Made by a program: the position numbers and the translations under genes. Below, piece after piece: positions 1 to 12,882 of a stretch of 64,000 nt of DNA (position 1 is its first letter; each line of letters starts with the position of its first letter). The notes under the pieces are model-generated. The model was not told the origin of the DNA and searched no databases. It was given only the letters and a program-made list of their open reading frames with translations. The DNA is from Kryptolebias marmoratus (lineage: Eukaryota > Chordata > Actinopteri > Cyprinodontiformes > Rivulidae): contig NC_051431.1 of NCBI RefSeq assembly GCF_001649575.2, forward strand, positions 3,742,225-3,806,224. The letters run 5' to 3'.

Positions 1-1103
1 AACTTTACAAAAGAGATGCAGGGAATGTAGAGTTTGACTCTGATTAACAGTATTTTCAAGGATTTTTAATAAGACTGAGGTTTTCTCTGTGAGCACTGCT
101 TTTGTGAAGCTGATAATGGGCATGAAATTGTGAGTTCCTTCACAAAGAATTCATATGGAGGTAACACTACACTGAAACGATCCATCAACAATAGAAAGTC
201 AAATAGTGGCTTTTTTTTCTGTCTCCGACTGAGCGAGTATAAAGAACGAAAAATATCCAGATTCGCTGGTGATGGAGCCGTACAAACGCAGGTTTCCTGA
301 GAGACCCTGGTTTAATTTAGTTGTGGGACCTATTCAGTGTTTTTGAGCTTTTCACTGGTTTTTGGCACGAAACGAGGTTGTGCTCGTGTTTTTTTTGTGA
401 ACGCAGGCTGAGGTAATGTGCCACAGAGGTGATAAAAGTGCTGAGGGTAGTTGTGTTGTTATTGTACAAGACTGCAGTATATTATGTACCTGTACAAAGT
501 ACTGAGGCCGTTTATTACTTTTGATACAGCATTTCATCAAGGCAGCTTGCTCCTGAAGCCGCTGGGGAATAAAAGCAAAAAAAAAAAATAAATATTACAA
601 ACTGGTCATACATTCAACGATACAAAACGTCGACCTGCAAAACTCTGGCATTACTGACGTCTGTGTTACTAAGATGTCTGTTAAACAGATATTAGACAAA
701 CCAAATTATGGAGGGAAAAAAAAGAAAAAAGCAGTGCAACATCACACATAAAAGTGAAACAGAGGATTTGTTCCGCCAGACTTCACCCAATCCAATCAAG
801 TGGGCTTTTCTGGATGAGTTCTCCAGCGATTCTTTCATCCCTCAGAAAAAAGCACTTGAATTAACCTGTCCTTCAGTAATGAGGAAATGAGATTTTTGAG
901 TATGGCAAGTATGATATTCTGCCTCATTCTGCAGCTCTTTCACTCCACTCATACGCCGTACATGTGGTCAACCCCATCACATATATAGATTTTGTAGAAA
1001 ATTGTTAAAGGAGGGGTCTGCAGCTCTTAAATCAAAAGAGCCACTTCTGCTCCTCAAATTTGTCACGACCTACAAAACGTGCTTAAAATAAAGATAATTC
1101 TGC

Positions 1104-1157
1104 ATATATATAGATATATCTATATATCTATAGATGTATAGATATATAGATATATGT
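1104..1157. repeat. TA-rich imperfect palindromic low-complexity tract
   Basis: Alternating TATATAGATATA-type sequence is largely self-complementary and could form a cruciform. It is a simple repeat with no further role visible. Confidence 0.8.
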
Positions 1158-2239
1158 TTATAGCCCTTTTTGTAACATTTGAACACTGAACTACGGAGGC
1201 CAGTTTGTGGAAAAATACCAACATGCTAACTATGCTAATGAAAGCATTTACTGACATCTTAATAAATTACTAGAGTTAACATAAAATTAGGCCAGTTTGT
1301 TGGACATGCAATTATGCTTTATTGAATTTCTTCAACAGTAATAAAGGCAGGGACCTTTTTACTTTAGCTTTTAGTATTGTTTTCTTTCTTTAATCAGTGG
1401 TATGCCATGACGTTTAATTCTCGTTATTAGAATGATCTGCTGTAATTTGATTATTTGTGATATCGTAATGCGTACACTTTCAATTTTTTTTTTTTTCCCC
1501 CTTCAGCAACTTGCCTTAAATGTGTTAAAATGTTAAATGTTCTGCAGGATTTTAGAGAAAGACTGCGCTGCGTGGCTGGAAGTTGGATTAATGACACGGC
1601 TAACAGACTAACAAATTACTAGTGCAAACTGATCGATCTGTGTTGCTCCTTGGATTATTCGTATCATTCTGTCATGGACATTTTATTCACACATTGCATA
1701 AAATTGGACAGGAAAACTGATAAAATTAGCCTTTTCCATGTGGTCATGAATATAGACATTATTTGTCTTCATGTTGTTTTTCTTCCAAGCTAAAAATAAA
1801 TAGTTTCAATACTTAATTGTTTCATCGTTCTGTGGTTGTAAATTTACCAAAATCTTTTTTTTCTGTAGCATTGAGGCATTCCTTTAGGATTTTTCATTAA
1901 TATATCTCTAAAAATAATCTAATTGTCTCTGCCTAACACTTCCAATATAAAAAACTGTGAATGATAACACAAAATGTTCTTATCGCTTATTGCAAAGTAA
2001 ATGTGTGAAATTGCATAAATTACTTTATGCTCATCAGGAAACAACAATGTGTATTTTGCAGATAAAAGGATGGTGAAAGAGGAATAAGTACATGGTACTG
2101 CAACAGTTTTTTTATGTTTATGAATAAAACCAGGAAAATATTTGACCTTGTGCACCACATTGTAATCTGTTTCTTTTTTGTTGCTGTTTTTTCCTCTTAG
2201 ATAAAACTTTCTGTATTTTATTACTTTAGATCTGCTTCC

Positions 2240-2262
2240 AATAATAATAATAATAATAATAA
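2240..2262. repeat. (AAT)n microsatellite
   Basis: About seven uninterrupted copies of the trinucleotide ATA, flanked by AT-rich sequence. Confidence 0.9.
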
Positions 2263-4314
2263 AAATAAAAACCTTGACTTTCAACAAAATGCAAATCCAA
2301 TTTTTCTTGTTCAAGGTGTGTTTCTAATATGTTCTCTTAACACTGTTATAAATCAGTCAAACCTTTCATCTGGAGCTTATATTTTTGTCAAACAAAAAGG
2401 TATCGTTACAAAAAACTTTTTTTTTTTTTTTGTAGATTTAACTGTGCAGCTGAAGTTTTTACTGTGCCTGGAGTTCCATGGTTTTTTATTCAATGTTATT
2501 AAATCTACTTCAGGAAAATTCACAATTTTTCCTAACAATTTTACCCAATTTCGTATTAAGACAAGTGTCTTTATAGTTCTGATATTTTGAAGTGGGGTTC
2601 TGTGGAAAGCTCATTAGGAGCTAACATCTTACCTGTTGTAGATACGGCTTCGAACAACCTCAGTTTGTTGAAATAGAGTTTAATTCTGAATAAACTGATG
2701 AGCTAACAGCTAGTTGATGTTGGGTCGCTTTGTTTAGTCACCAGGTTTGGAAAGAGATGTTCTGACATACGTAAAAAAAAAACGCTTTACCAAGTTTGAC
2801 TTTATTTATCCTGCCTACCTCTTTTTAGGCTGCTTGACCTCAACCCTCTGAGGTCCAACATGAACATATTCTTTCATTAGATGTTCTTGTGGGTTTTCTG
2901 TTGTGAATGGCTAACAAATTATCAAAGAGAAATACAGAAAACAGAACGTCTTAACGTGTAGTTTGTGAAGTTTAATGTTAAACTGAATGACTTTTTTCCA
3001 CACATAACATACATTGTTAATATTTACATCAAACATAACCTGAAAAATGTAGAACAAAAAAACAAAAAGAGGTTTAACAATATCACATTGTTTCATTATT
3101 TCAGTCTGGGCAACAACAACAAAAACTCACAAGCCTTTTATTTGTTCTGGTCCTTCCAAATTTGTGCAGTACATGTCAAAAAAATGTGCTGTTGGTTTAT
3201 ACTGTATGTTTGCAAATGGTAAAAAAATAAAGTAGAAACGTAATGTTGCAGTTTTACAAAAAAAACACCAAACAAAAATGTTCAGGGTGAAAAAAAGCAG
3301 ATATTTTACAACATTTGAAATGATTACAGGAACATTGGTATGTGTAAACGCCGACGTCAGCATCTTCTGCAGCAGGAAGAAGCAATTACACATAATAATA
3401 GTTAAGAACAACAATAATAATGAAACAAAAATTAACAGAAAGGATCTCAATAATATCAAATGTGTCACAAAAAGACAACAATGTGTTTCAGTGATTTTTT
3501 CACACAGCGGGTACAGCAATAATAAACTCCTTCAGCGGTTCAAACCAGATACCGCTGCTTAAACTAAATGCTAGCACACATATCGAGCCATTGCAAGACA
3601 ACAAGGTGAGCACAGGAGAAAGTCTCACAAATTTTAACTTCATCCCATTAACCACCATTTACCACCATTTATGAGTAGACACTAAATTACCTTTCAACAT
3701 CTTCAGGATTTTTTTAAAATTCACATCAAGCACAAACACAAAGTATTTCCTTTTATTTTATTTTTTTTCCAAACATACATCTGACATGGCAAAAAAGGTG
3801 AACTTTCAGTTGATGTAAAATTGTTGTGTCTGGAGGGCTTGTGTGCTGGAGGCAGTATCCTGGAATCGGCTCATTAAAGGCAGTAACTCACTGGGCTGCG
3901 GCTAGATGGCGAACACCATTCGCCAAGGGAGTCACCTGATTGTCTCGTGACGTTTTCCGAGGATTTGGGATTTGAAACAGACACAGAGTCATCATGCGTG
4001 TCTCCAACCTTTCTCATAATTGCAAAAACTGTATTTTGATACCTGCATGGGAGCCTTTCTCTGACTGTAACTATGTCCAGGTAAAAACTCATGCAGATAC
4101 ATAGTAATTATTAAATAACTGGTCCAAATCTGCCCATTTTCATTTTAGAACACGTTGAATTTCCACTAGGTTGAATTGCTTGCAATATCTTGTGTCTTGT
4201 CTCGTGTTCTTGCGTCATTTTAACCGTTGCTGTAAACGAAATTTTTACCTGAGGAACAATAATGGTCTGAACTAAACTGAGTGGTAGCAACATCTAATGC
4301 AGCCCAGTAAGCCC

Positions 4315-4425
4315 CTAGTAATCACCTGGTATTTACCCAGAATGTGCCTGGTAAGTAATAGGTAAGCAGTAGGTACCCTGTCAGTAGCAGGTATGTATCA
4401 GGTACGTACCGGGTTGCATATGTAT
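4315..4425. repeat. Degenerate GGTA-rich minisatellite-like patch
   Basis: The stretch repeats variants of CAGGTA, TAGGTA and GGTACG/TACC about every 8-14 bp, on a background where these words are otherwise rare. Units are too degenerate to give a clean period, so this is either an old minisatellite or the edge of an unrecognised repeat. Confidence 0.5.
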
Positions 4426-6103
4426 TGCTACCAGTTAAATCATAAATGTAGGGGCAGCTGCCAAGGTGTGCAACAAAATAATGTGCATGGCCTAAAATAC
4501 AGTTTTGTAAGTCGTGCACACAAAAATAAGTCATGATTTTCAAAAATGTGGTCGCAAGGCTTGCTTGTCACTTCCGAGACCCAGAATTCAGTGAGACTAC
4601 AATGGAAAACTTACATATTTTTACACAATTTTCAGTCACCAACGAGTCTCCTCCAGCCGCAGCCCAGTGAGATCCCACCCTAAGCAAATTAGCTTATGTA
4701 TGGTCTGAAAGTAACAGTCACAGTGGACTCTGAAAATAGGTAAATATAACTAATCATTCTATAAAAAATACAACTGCAAGCTTTTTTTCAGTTCCGACTG
4801 ATTTGAAACTAAGTTTAATTAGTACAAATTATATTCTTAAAATATTTAAATATGTTAAATGTGTAGGCTGTCCATAAAAAAATTAGTTCCCTTTAGCTAT
4901 GAACATAAAATCTTATTAACCAACCTATTATTTTTCAGAGGACAAGCCAACTGTGTGATTGTCTTCACTTAATACACCTGCATTACGAAAAAAAACTCCT
5001 GTTTGACCCCATAAGAGCTTCAACTTCTGTAACAAACTTCTGTTTTTACATGAAGATATGGAAAATACAGCATATGGTAAAGCATTGTTTGAAGCTAAGA
5101 CAGTGTAGAACATTGACAGTCAACATTATAATGTTTGTTTCCCATGAAATAAGATAATATCGATGTAAATGTTGGCAAGAAAGCAAATAAACGAAGCTGA
5201 CTAAAAGTATGTCTTTGGCAACTACTGGTAGATAATAAATAATATTGATCTGGATGGATTAAAAAACACAGGGAGAAGAGATGAAAGTAGATGCTGTTGG
5301 AGTTGAAGCCCTTTGATTTTTGCCTTTTTTAAATGACGATAACATTCGCTTCTAATAGTCCGAAATAGCTTAACACTAAAAGCTGTTATGAAAAGGTAAT
5401 AAAAGATTGAGTTGAAATACTGCCAATTAACAGCCTTACATAATAATCCTGTCATTAATTGTTCTTAATGGGGTAGTCCATGTCACTGTAGATCATTAGT
5501 TTTACACATTAAATAGCATTTAATTTGCTTTTTTTTTCCACTAAAAAACACCTGATCACAAATACAGTATAGTACTTTTAAGCAAGCATATGATTGAGAG
5601 AGAAATAGAAAAGAAACAAAAGAAGCACATTCCTATAAAAAGTGACTAACACTGTAGGAATTGTTTAAGAAAAAAAACAAAAGAAGAAGAAGAGCAAAAA
5701 TCTTGAGTGGCGTTTCTGTACATGATTAGATGGTTGGCAAAAAGCAACATGGTCAAAGGTGAGGAAGTGATCAAAAGCAAACAGGATGTGTGGGATGCAT
5801 GAGGGGTGAAGAAGGCTAAAGTGGTGGAGGCAGGCAGTTGGAGGCAGCTAAGCTAACATCACGAGGTGACTGGGGTCCTACAGCTTCAGTGGAGCAAGCA
5901 GTGCACAACACACAGGGGGCCGAGGGACACTTTCATCATGGCTGGGAGGGGAGAGCCCAAGAGTGGTTTGAGATTAGAGAAGAAACAAAAGCACAGTGGG
6001 GGGATGGATGCACATCCGTTCAGCAGAGCTTTGATTTTTTCACCAAGCATTTGTGGGACGACTGAGTTGCCTTTTACCGGGATGAAAAGAGTTACGTTGC
6101 ACG

Positions 6104-6343
6104 TCACACGGATTGCTCCTTGGGGAAAGTGAACGGAGCGCGAGGGCCGTGGGCGGGGAAGCTGGTGTTGGAGTACATGGGCTCGTCGGATGGGTGCTGA
6201 GCGTAGGGGTGCTGAGGCAGGAATGTCACAGGAGGATAAACAGGAACGGGCTGAGACTCGGGGACGTGTTCGACGTTGCAGGCGCGTTGGTAGCTCATGT
6301 ATTCAGCTGGATTCAGCAGCTCTTCTGGATGCCTCCCAGATTC
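6104..6343 (-). CDS. nectin1: Nectin-1-like protein, alternative C-terminal exon with Pro/Tyr-rich tail (partial gene)
   Basis: This is a terminal coding exon of 79 codons plus TGA, read on the minus strand. It starts directly after a strong acceptor (a long T-run followed by GCAG). It opens in phase 0, which fits the phase-0 donor of the exon at 32174-32275, so it can be joined there by skipping the exon at 24358-24501. The peptide begins ESGRHPEELLNPAEYMSY and is rich in Pro, His and Tyr. It includes PVYPPV and a YSN motif of the Grb2-SH2 type, and ends KEQSV. This end does not match the E/A-x-Y-V ligand by which classical nectin tails bind the afadin PDZ domain, nor a class I PDZ ligand. 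Seen directly: open frame, acceptor and stop. Inferred: membership of the nectin gene, from phase and collinearity. I do not recognise this tail from a named isoform. It could be the last exon of another gene, but no other upstream exon with a fitting phase was found. Confidence 0.7.
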   Translation of the reverse strand, partial: ESGRHPEELLNPAEYMSYQRACNVEHVPESQPVPVYPPVTFLPQHPYAQHPSDEPMYSNTSFPAHGPRAPFTFPKEQSV

Positions 6344-8565
6344 CTGCAAAAAAAGAGACAAACATCAGGACGTTACATGTCACAGAGGAAAGTTATTTCA
6401 TGACATAAACTTAAATTAGACCCAAAAGTCAACATCTTATCATGAATATGCATCTTTGTACTGAGTAATCATGATTATAAATTACTAATTTTTTATGACC
6501 ATTAATATCCGTTTATAAAAACTGTGGCAGCTAAATATTACACACAATTAATTTTATGTCCCAGTAAAGGAATACTGTTGGAGCGCCAGATGTGGCAGTA
6601 AATATGACATATGTGCATAAATGGCCACAAACAGGGCCTTATTCATGGATCTGAAAGGTACAGACACAAATAGAAGCCAAACTAGTTAAAGATAAAAAAG
6701 AAAAGAAAATGCTCAAAATTTGTATGTAGATGTCTAAATTTTAAATGTCCTTGAATAAATAAATAAAAAGAAAATCCAACCACTTGTGACTTTTATTATC
6801 AGTTTTGTTGAATTATCTCATTTACATTTTTGATTTGAGAGACTTTGTTCATTTTTTGCTTTTTTGTTTTAGAAGGCTGTTTAGAAAGTAAAAAATCTAA
6901 ACTATGTGGCAGCAACCGTGGTAATTTTATATTTTTACCATCATATGGTTCAGATGTTGCCTACAATTCCCACAATTCAACTTAATATCATATTTGCTTT
7001 AATGCCTCCTGTATTGCACATGTTTACAGGTTTGTTACGTGCACATATTTATTCATTTATTCGGTAATTCAAGTATAGTTCTGATCCAAAATAATCTTGG
7101 TAGATGATGTAATTCGCCGGTATGTTTTACCACCTTCATTTTGTAGTTCCATCACTAACACTCCGTGTTTGTGTACAAAAGAAAATAATGTGCAAAAGCA
7201 TTCATTTTACAAAATTCATAAAGTTCTGCATACATGGAGTTTTGTTTGTTTGTTTGTTTTTGTTTTCTTTCAATCACCGTGAAACCTGAACGTGCACAAG
7301 CCTGATTTCCACTTCCATTTCTAATCATAATTAGGTTCAGAAACTCCCCCGAAAAAGTCATTTGCATGTAAAAACATTATGAGACATCTAAAGAAACATG
7401 AAGATGAAAGATGAAGATTAAAAAGGAAAATCAGTTTCATCTGGTCAACTCAGTTCTTGAATTGCAAACAGAAAACAACAAAGACAAATGAAAAAAGAAA
7501 AAAGAAAGGATAATAACGGGGACTGACATTGTAGGTTTGCAGCGAAGGACGCAGCAGAGGTAAACAAGAAAAAAATCAGATTACAGACAGGAGCCAGAAA
7601 CATGGACGAGCTCAAACAAGGACAGTATTCAGGGTACAACAGGCCCAAAACAACAACAACAACAACAACACAATCCAATGGGCTTCATACAACCTGAAAC
7701 CAAGCACCAAAAACATGATTCCTTCATTACTCCGAACGTCTAACAGTCATCCTGACTCACAGCTGGTACGCACAACTGCAGTCAATAATAACATCAATTA
7801 TTAAGCAACTATGTTCTGAAAAAACAATGATAAAACGTTCAAAATAAATAAAAACACAAACTCTATTAAATACTTTGTTTTAAATTTGTTTTTTTATGTT
7901 AAAGTTTGTCTCCTCCTACGCCATCTTCACTTCACATCAAACTGATCCAAGATCTGCTGCATGCAACCTCTGTAAAAGCTGCACACATCCTCATCATACA
8001 TTATTCATTTTAATAACACGAAAAAAAAAAAAGAACAACATACGCCTGGTGTGAGAATGTACACATCCTTTAAGCATATGTCTCCTGGTGTTACTGTGTT
8101 CCTTCAAATTTTATCTTCATGTAAATTTCATATTTCCACATTTAATGTTGCATCTTTTGATAGAAAATGTGTTTGGAACTTTATCATCAGACTTGTTTTT
8201 TTTTTCTCCTGTCTGTGTCTGTGTCTATAAAACACACTGCAGACATTTCTTTGCATCACGTTGCTTGAAGAATTCAGTGTGTTTTAACTATTTGTCTAAT
8301 TTTCTGCATCTAGAAAATTAGATAAAGAGCAGAACGCTGTTCTTGCAGATGATATCGTTTGATTTGTCGACCAACTTCAACGAGAAGAGCAAAACACAAA
8401 TCAGCTGCTTCATTTGCAAACAACAGATTGAAGACATCATTTTACATCTATTTTATTTTGTTTTAGTTATATATTTTATTTCTAGTTCTAATTATTCTCT
8501 TCTGAACATCATCAAATGGGTGCATAAACAGGCTACATTTAAACCAGTAAAAATACCGAGTTAAT

Positions 8566-9019
8566 TATCACCACCAATGACAAAGGGGGTGCAATAATGT
8601 TTTTGCCTGTGTGTGTGTTTGGCTGTACTGTACCACAAAATACATCATTAATCACTGAACGGATCTTAATGAAACTTCCAGAAGTCACTGGGTTGACGTC
8701 TATGACTGAGTGATGTTTAGAGTCAACCTGATTCGAGATACCTGTCACAGCAAAACAATCTTGGCAAACACAAAAATGGCTATAACTCAGTCGATTTTAC
8801 AAATATTGACGATGTTTCAGTAGCTGATGGTCGACCGCAACACGTACTCTAAACAGGAACGGATCACGCGAGATATCGCTACATTTAATGAGGTTGTGCT
8901 TAATGTTATTTTTACGGTTTGATTAAGCTGCAACTTCCTCATTTATCGTTACAGGATGATCTAAGTCCAAAGCCGGCAGCAGCTGATGTGCATTCCTTCA
9001 AGGAATAAAAACCTTTAAT
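8566..9019 (-). repeat. Dispersed family A repeat, one-unit copy
   Basis: This reads in reverse orientation, from a GGGGGTGCAATAAT-type end to the terminal near-palindrome GCATTCCTTCAAGGAAT at 8990-9006. Internal landmarks shared with other copies are AAAATGGCTATAACTCAG and ATGAAACTTCCAGAAG. There is no coding frame. It is one of the simplest near-complete copies, at about 450 bp. Confidence 0.8.
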
Positions 9020-9737
9020 GCTTTAAATTTAGGACAGAAACACAGTTACTCTGTCGGCAGGATGATGATTGCAGAAATAAATATCCTTTAGAGCTAAACT
9101 GCTTCATGAGTTCAATTCATAATTCTGGTGAGTTTACAAACACTTTTCTCTCCTGGGGTCAAATTTTTTTTACAACACACACTTTTGAATGGATGTGTTC
9201 TTCCTGTTTATGATCAGGATATACTGCAGCTACACATTTCTCTGTGGCAGCACAAGGGTGTGAAATGTCCAACACACAGTAGGAAAGTTCAAGGAGCACA
9301 GACAGCTTTACACAAAAAAAGAGTGTCTTTCAGTCTCATCTCCTCTAAAGAACACAATCCCCTCCAATAGCTTTCCTCCTAAAACAAAAAAACAAAGATT
9401 ATACTATCCAACAAGGTATGGATGTAATCAGGTTCATGTTTAAGTGAAGACCTAAGACAGATTCACTTGTTGGTGGTAATATCAGACACTCCTTTATTGT
9501 GTCAGAAAGACAGCAAAGATTGGAGGCTGCTTTCTGCCTATCATCAACTCATTAGTCTGAAGGCTGCAACTCGGAACAACATGCTTCTCTTACATCACTT
9601 TCAATTTTACTTTAAACAAGACTAATTTCCAAAATAAGTGCTGCTGGTAACTTGTTGATATCTACAAAATTAACCTGATGAAAGTACAACTGGCTAAGGC
9701 AGGGTAGCTGCACCGTATTCCAAAGTTTCAGTCTGTA

Positions 9738-10924
9738 TGGATGGATAATTGTCTGTCTGCTAGCAAATATCGTATAAATCACAGGACAGAGTTTAATGAG
9801 ATTTGCTGAAAGAAATCATTGAATGTACATCTACTACTAATTATTTTTTGAAACTAACCTAATTCAAGATGGCTGCCACAGTCAATTGACCTCACAAATA
9901 CAAAAAAAGTTCATATCTCAGTCAGTGTTACAGATGTTGAGCTAAAATCTAAAGTGGTAGTCGCTGAGACTGATACCCAGCAAACAATCTGCTAACAGGA
10001 CAAATTTAACAGAATCTTCAGGAAATAAATATTGGATTAACGTTTGGAGCCAACCCAATTTAAGATGTCTGACCTGTGAAAACACAAAAATCACCGCCAT
10101 TCAGTCAGTTTTAGACATTGAGCTTAAATTCGGTGCTGCTTTCGCTGAGAATCTTTCACAACACATGCTGTAAGTGTTACTTGTGCAAGATTTTTTCTTT
10201 AAATATTGGCATGAACTGCTGGCACCAAGGGCAGCATGGTGGAGCAGTGGTTAGCGCTGTCGCCTCACAGCAAGGAGGTTGCAGGTTTGCCTCCTGGCCT
10301 TCGCATGTTCTCCTTGCGGATGTGTTTTGTTTTCCCAGAGACTCTGGTTTCGTCCCACAGACCAAAGAACATGCATGTTGGTTTAACTGGTAACTCTAAA
10401 TTATCCGTAGGTGTGAGTGCAAGCGTGAATGGTTGTTTCTCTCTGTGTTGCCTTGTGATAGACTTGTGACCTGTCCGAGGTGTACCCCGCCTCTCTCACA
10501 AGAGGAGATAGGCACCAGCTCCCACTTGACCCGGGAAAGAAAGAGAGGGTGAAGAAAATGGATTGACGGATGGTTGTTGGCATCAACCCTGCTTGTTTGT
10601 CAGCAAAATATCCCACAAACCAATATATGGGTTTTAATGCAATTCAGAGATTAATCATTGGAAGTACATCTACAGCTGATTAATTTTTTGAGTCATGCTA
10701 ATTCAAGATGGCTGCCACAGCTAATCTACATTAGGAAACACAAAAATAGCAAATACTGAGCTAACATTTGATGTGGTAGTAGCTGAGAGTAACACGCACA
10801 TACTCAGAATGTGACATCTTGTGATGCATGATTTCTTTCTTTTTTTTAAGTTTGATCAAAATTATACATATATATATATAAACGGACGATATGCGGTACT
10901 TGAAGGAATGTTAGGCCTTTAATT
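9738..10924 (-). repeat. Dispersed family A repeat, multi-unit copy interrupted by a SINE
   Basis: About three internal units follow one another, each with a version of the 'TCTGTTAGCAAAATATC ... CAAGATGGCTGCCAC ... ATTGAGCTAAA' landmarks (for example 9866-9880 and 10704-10718). The array ends at GGAATGTTAGGCCTTTAAT near 10922. The SINE at 10229-10574 splits it, and sequence on either side joins back into the family pattern. Confidence 0.85.
10229..10574 (+). mobile_element. tRNA-derived SINE with imperfect 12-bp target-site duplication
   Basis: The 5' head GGTGGAGCAGTGGTTAGCGC, followed by TCGCCTCACAGCAAGGAGG and GCAGGTTTGCCTCC, is the tRNA-like head with A- and B-box-like segments found in many teleost SINEs. 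The body continues through TGTTTTCCCAGAGACTC and ends in GGATTGACGGATGG. It is bounded by TGCTGGCACCAA (10217-10228) and TGTTGGCATCAA (10575-10586), a 12-bp duplication with two mismatches. This supports insertion by target-primed reverse transcription into a pre-existing family A repeat. Confidence 0.85.
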
Positions 10925-12423
10925 ATTATCCTGTCCTGCCTTCAGAAAATTCACGTAAATCTAAAACGTGTGCATTTTTTTTAATTTTGATTTCCTGTCA
11001 TGTTTTAAAATCCCTCTTACATGTATGAGTGTATAATTGGAAGTCTATTTTGTGGAGTTTTCACAGAAATTATGACTCAGATTTTTATAAACTGCTGAAA
11101 TTGAAGGTTTTTAAAATAATGCCTGCAGTTTTCAATTGGTTCCAAATGTATCAATGCAAAAAGGATTACAAGTGCATGAGGAAATTACCATAAAGAATGA
11201 CAGTCGTAAAAAAAATAGAAAAATATGAGTAAAATGAAACTCACGAGTCCTCCTTAAGCATCTCTACATCTACGAAAACGATGATCCCAACTCTGAAAAC
11301 AGTTTGCAAGGCAGTGGAACCGCAACAAAACAATCAAAAACAAATAAATGTCAACCTTCTTATAATCTATTACATTACTAGAAGAAACTATAAAACATTA
11401 CACACAAAAATATCTTTTATGGGTAATATTTGGGAGAAGATATTAAGGAAGTGCTTAAGCAAACTACCCTAAAAAAAGCCTTGGTTTTGCAATTAAATCT
11501 ACACTTCCTGTTTTTGGATTTATACATGCACTTTAAGAGCTACGACTTAAACAAAAGGCCTAAAAGAAGAAGCAGGGTTTTAAACTGACACGGTGAGAGA
11601 TAAATGGTGACACAAGTGCAGTGGATCCCAGAAAGACAAAAGGGGAAGCAGCTTTTTGTGAAGGTGAACGGGTATTTTCACAGCAGGAGACGTACAAATA
11701 AACTGATCCCGACACAAATGCTGGAGACACTGACTGAAGACTTAAAAAGCTTATTTGTTTCAGGTCAGTATCAAGGACCGTTCAAGCTGCTCAAGAACAT
11801 TTTCTTCCTTGTCAGGTTATTAATGTCTCTGCTTGCTGAGGAGTCCTTGGTGAATTGGAGCAAAATTAAAACCAGCAGTCGGTGGAGTAGGTTTTCTATT
11901 TTATAGTTTTCGCTTTTTTTTTTTTTTTTCTGTCAAGACGTTTGGGATTCAGACCTGAATATTTCACAAACTGCTGACAAAGGTTTGACTCAAAGTTATA
12001 TAGTTTCATCCTGCAGAGTTACTCTCCCACATTTACACCTGGATCTGTTCACGCTGACAGTTTGGATGAAAATCTCATCTCTTCGACATTTTAAGCGACG
12101 GCAGATTTGTTTGAAAAGTTCTCAGAGTGGCTTTCATTAGGGTTTGACCGTAAACAATGGTTTCAGAATTAAAATACTTTGTATTAAAATGAAATACTTT
12201 GTTATTCCCAGGGGAAATTAGGCTTGTTACCGTAACTCCAACGAAAGAAAGATAGTTACGCAGAAACAACACTTCAAAGTATTACAGTAAAAACACGATT
12301 TACAAGCTTATGTGAAATAGAAGTTATAATAGAAGTTTTATATGAAATATATCTTTTTAGTAAAATTTTGGTAAAATTTTAAAACATTTCTTTTAGGAAT
12401 TCAAGACAAACTGTATATTATTA

Positions 12424-12882
12424 TTTACAAAAATAGCTAGAAATTGGTGCAGTCATGGCCAAGCGTGATCCCCAACACATACTCCTCTGTGGGATAGTTT
12501 TGCCATCTAGCAGTATTTAGTAAAATATCTCATGAAACACTAAATGCATTTTAATAAGATTTATTAGAAAGTAATAATTGAACGTATATCTACAACTTTT
12601 GGAGCCACCCCAGTGAAAGATGGCCACCACAGCTAATTGATATTAGCTTACCAGATATTGAGCTGAATTCTGTTTGGCTGTAGCTGACAGTGTCCTCATG
12701 ATATTCGTTGAGTTATAAAATCTCGCAGGAGACCACCGGAGATCACACCTAACATCATCTACAAGGTTTGACCAGAACGGCTATTATGCCATCTTTTCTT
12801 GTCATGAAACGATTGTAGTCTGAAGCTCCTGGCATTAAAAGGTGGCAGGCAACATGCATACCTTGAAGGAAGGCTTTTAACT
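12424..12882 (-). repeat. Dispersed family A repeat, one-unit copy
   Basis: Landmarks are CCCAACACATACTCC, TTTAATAAGATTTATTAGAAA, GAAAGATGGCCACCAC (12615-12630), GATATTGAGCTGAATTC, and an eroded terminal palindrome CCTTGAAGGAAGG near 12870. It is in reverse orientation. Confidence 0.75.

Larger units (their letters stand above)
1..6103. other. 3' flank of the nectin-like gene, possible long 3' UTR, no gene seen
   Basis: This stretch lies downstream of the last stop codon of the minus-strand gene. Part of it is probably 3' UTR. There is an ATTAAA-type signal on the minus strand near 5519-5524, and overlapping AATAAA signals near 3752-3762, but I cannot tell which is used. The remainder is AT-rich sequence with short simple repeats and a GGTA-rich minisatellite-like patch near 4315-4425. 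Short open frames here show no recognisable domain, splice pattern or codon bias, and I read them as chance. Confidence 0.5.
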
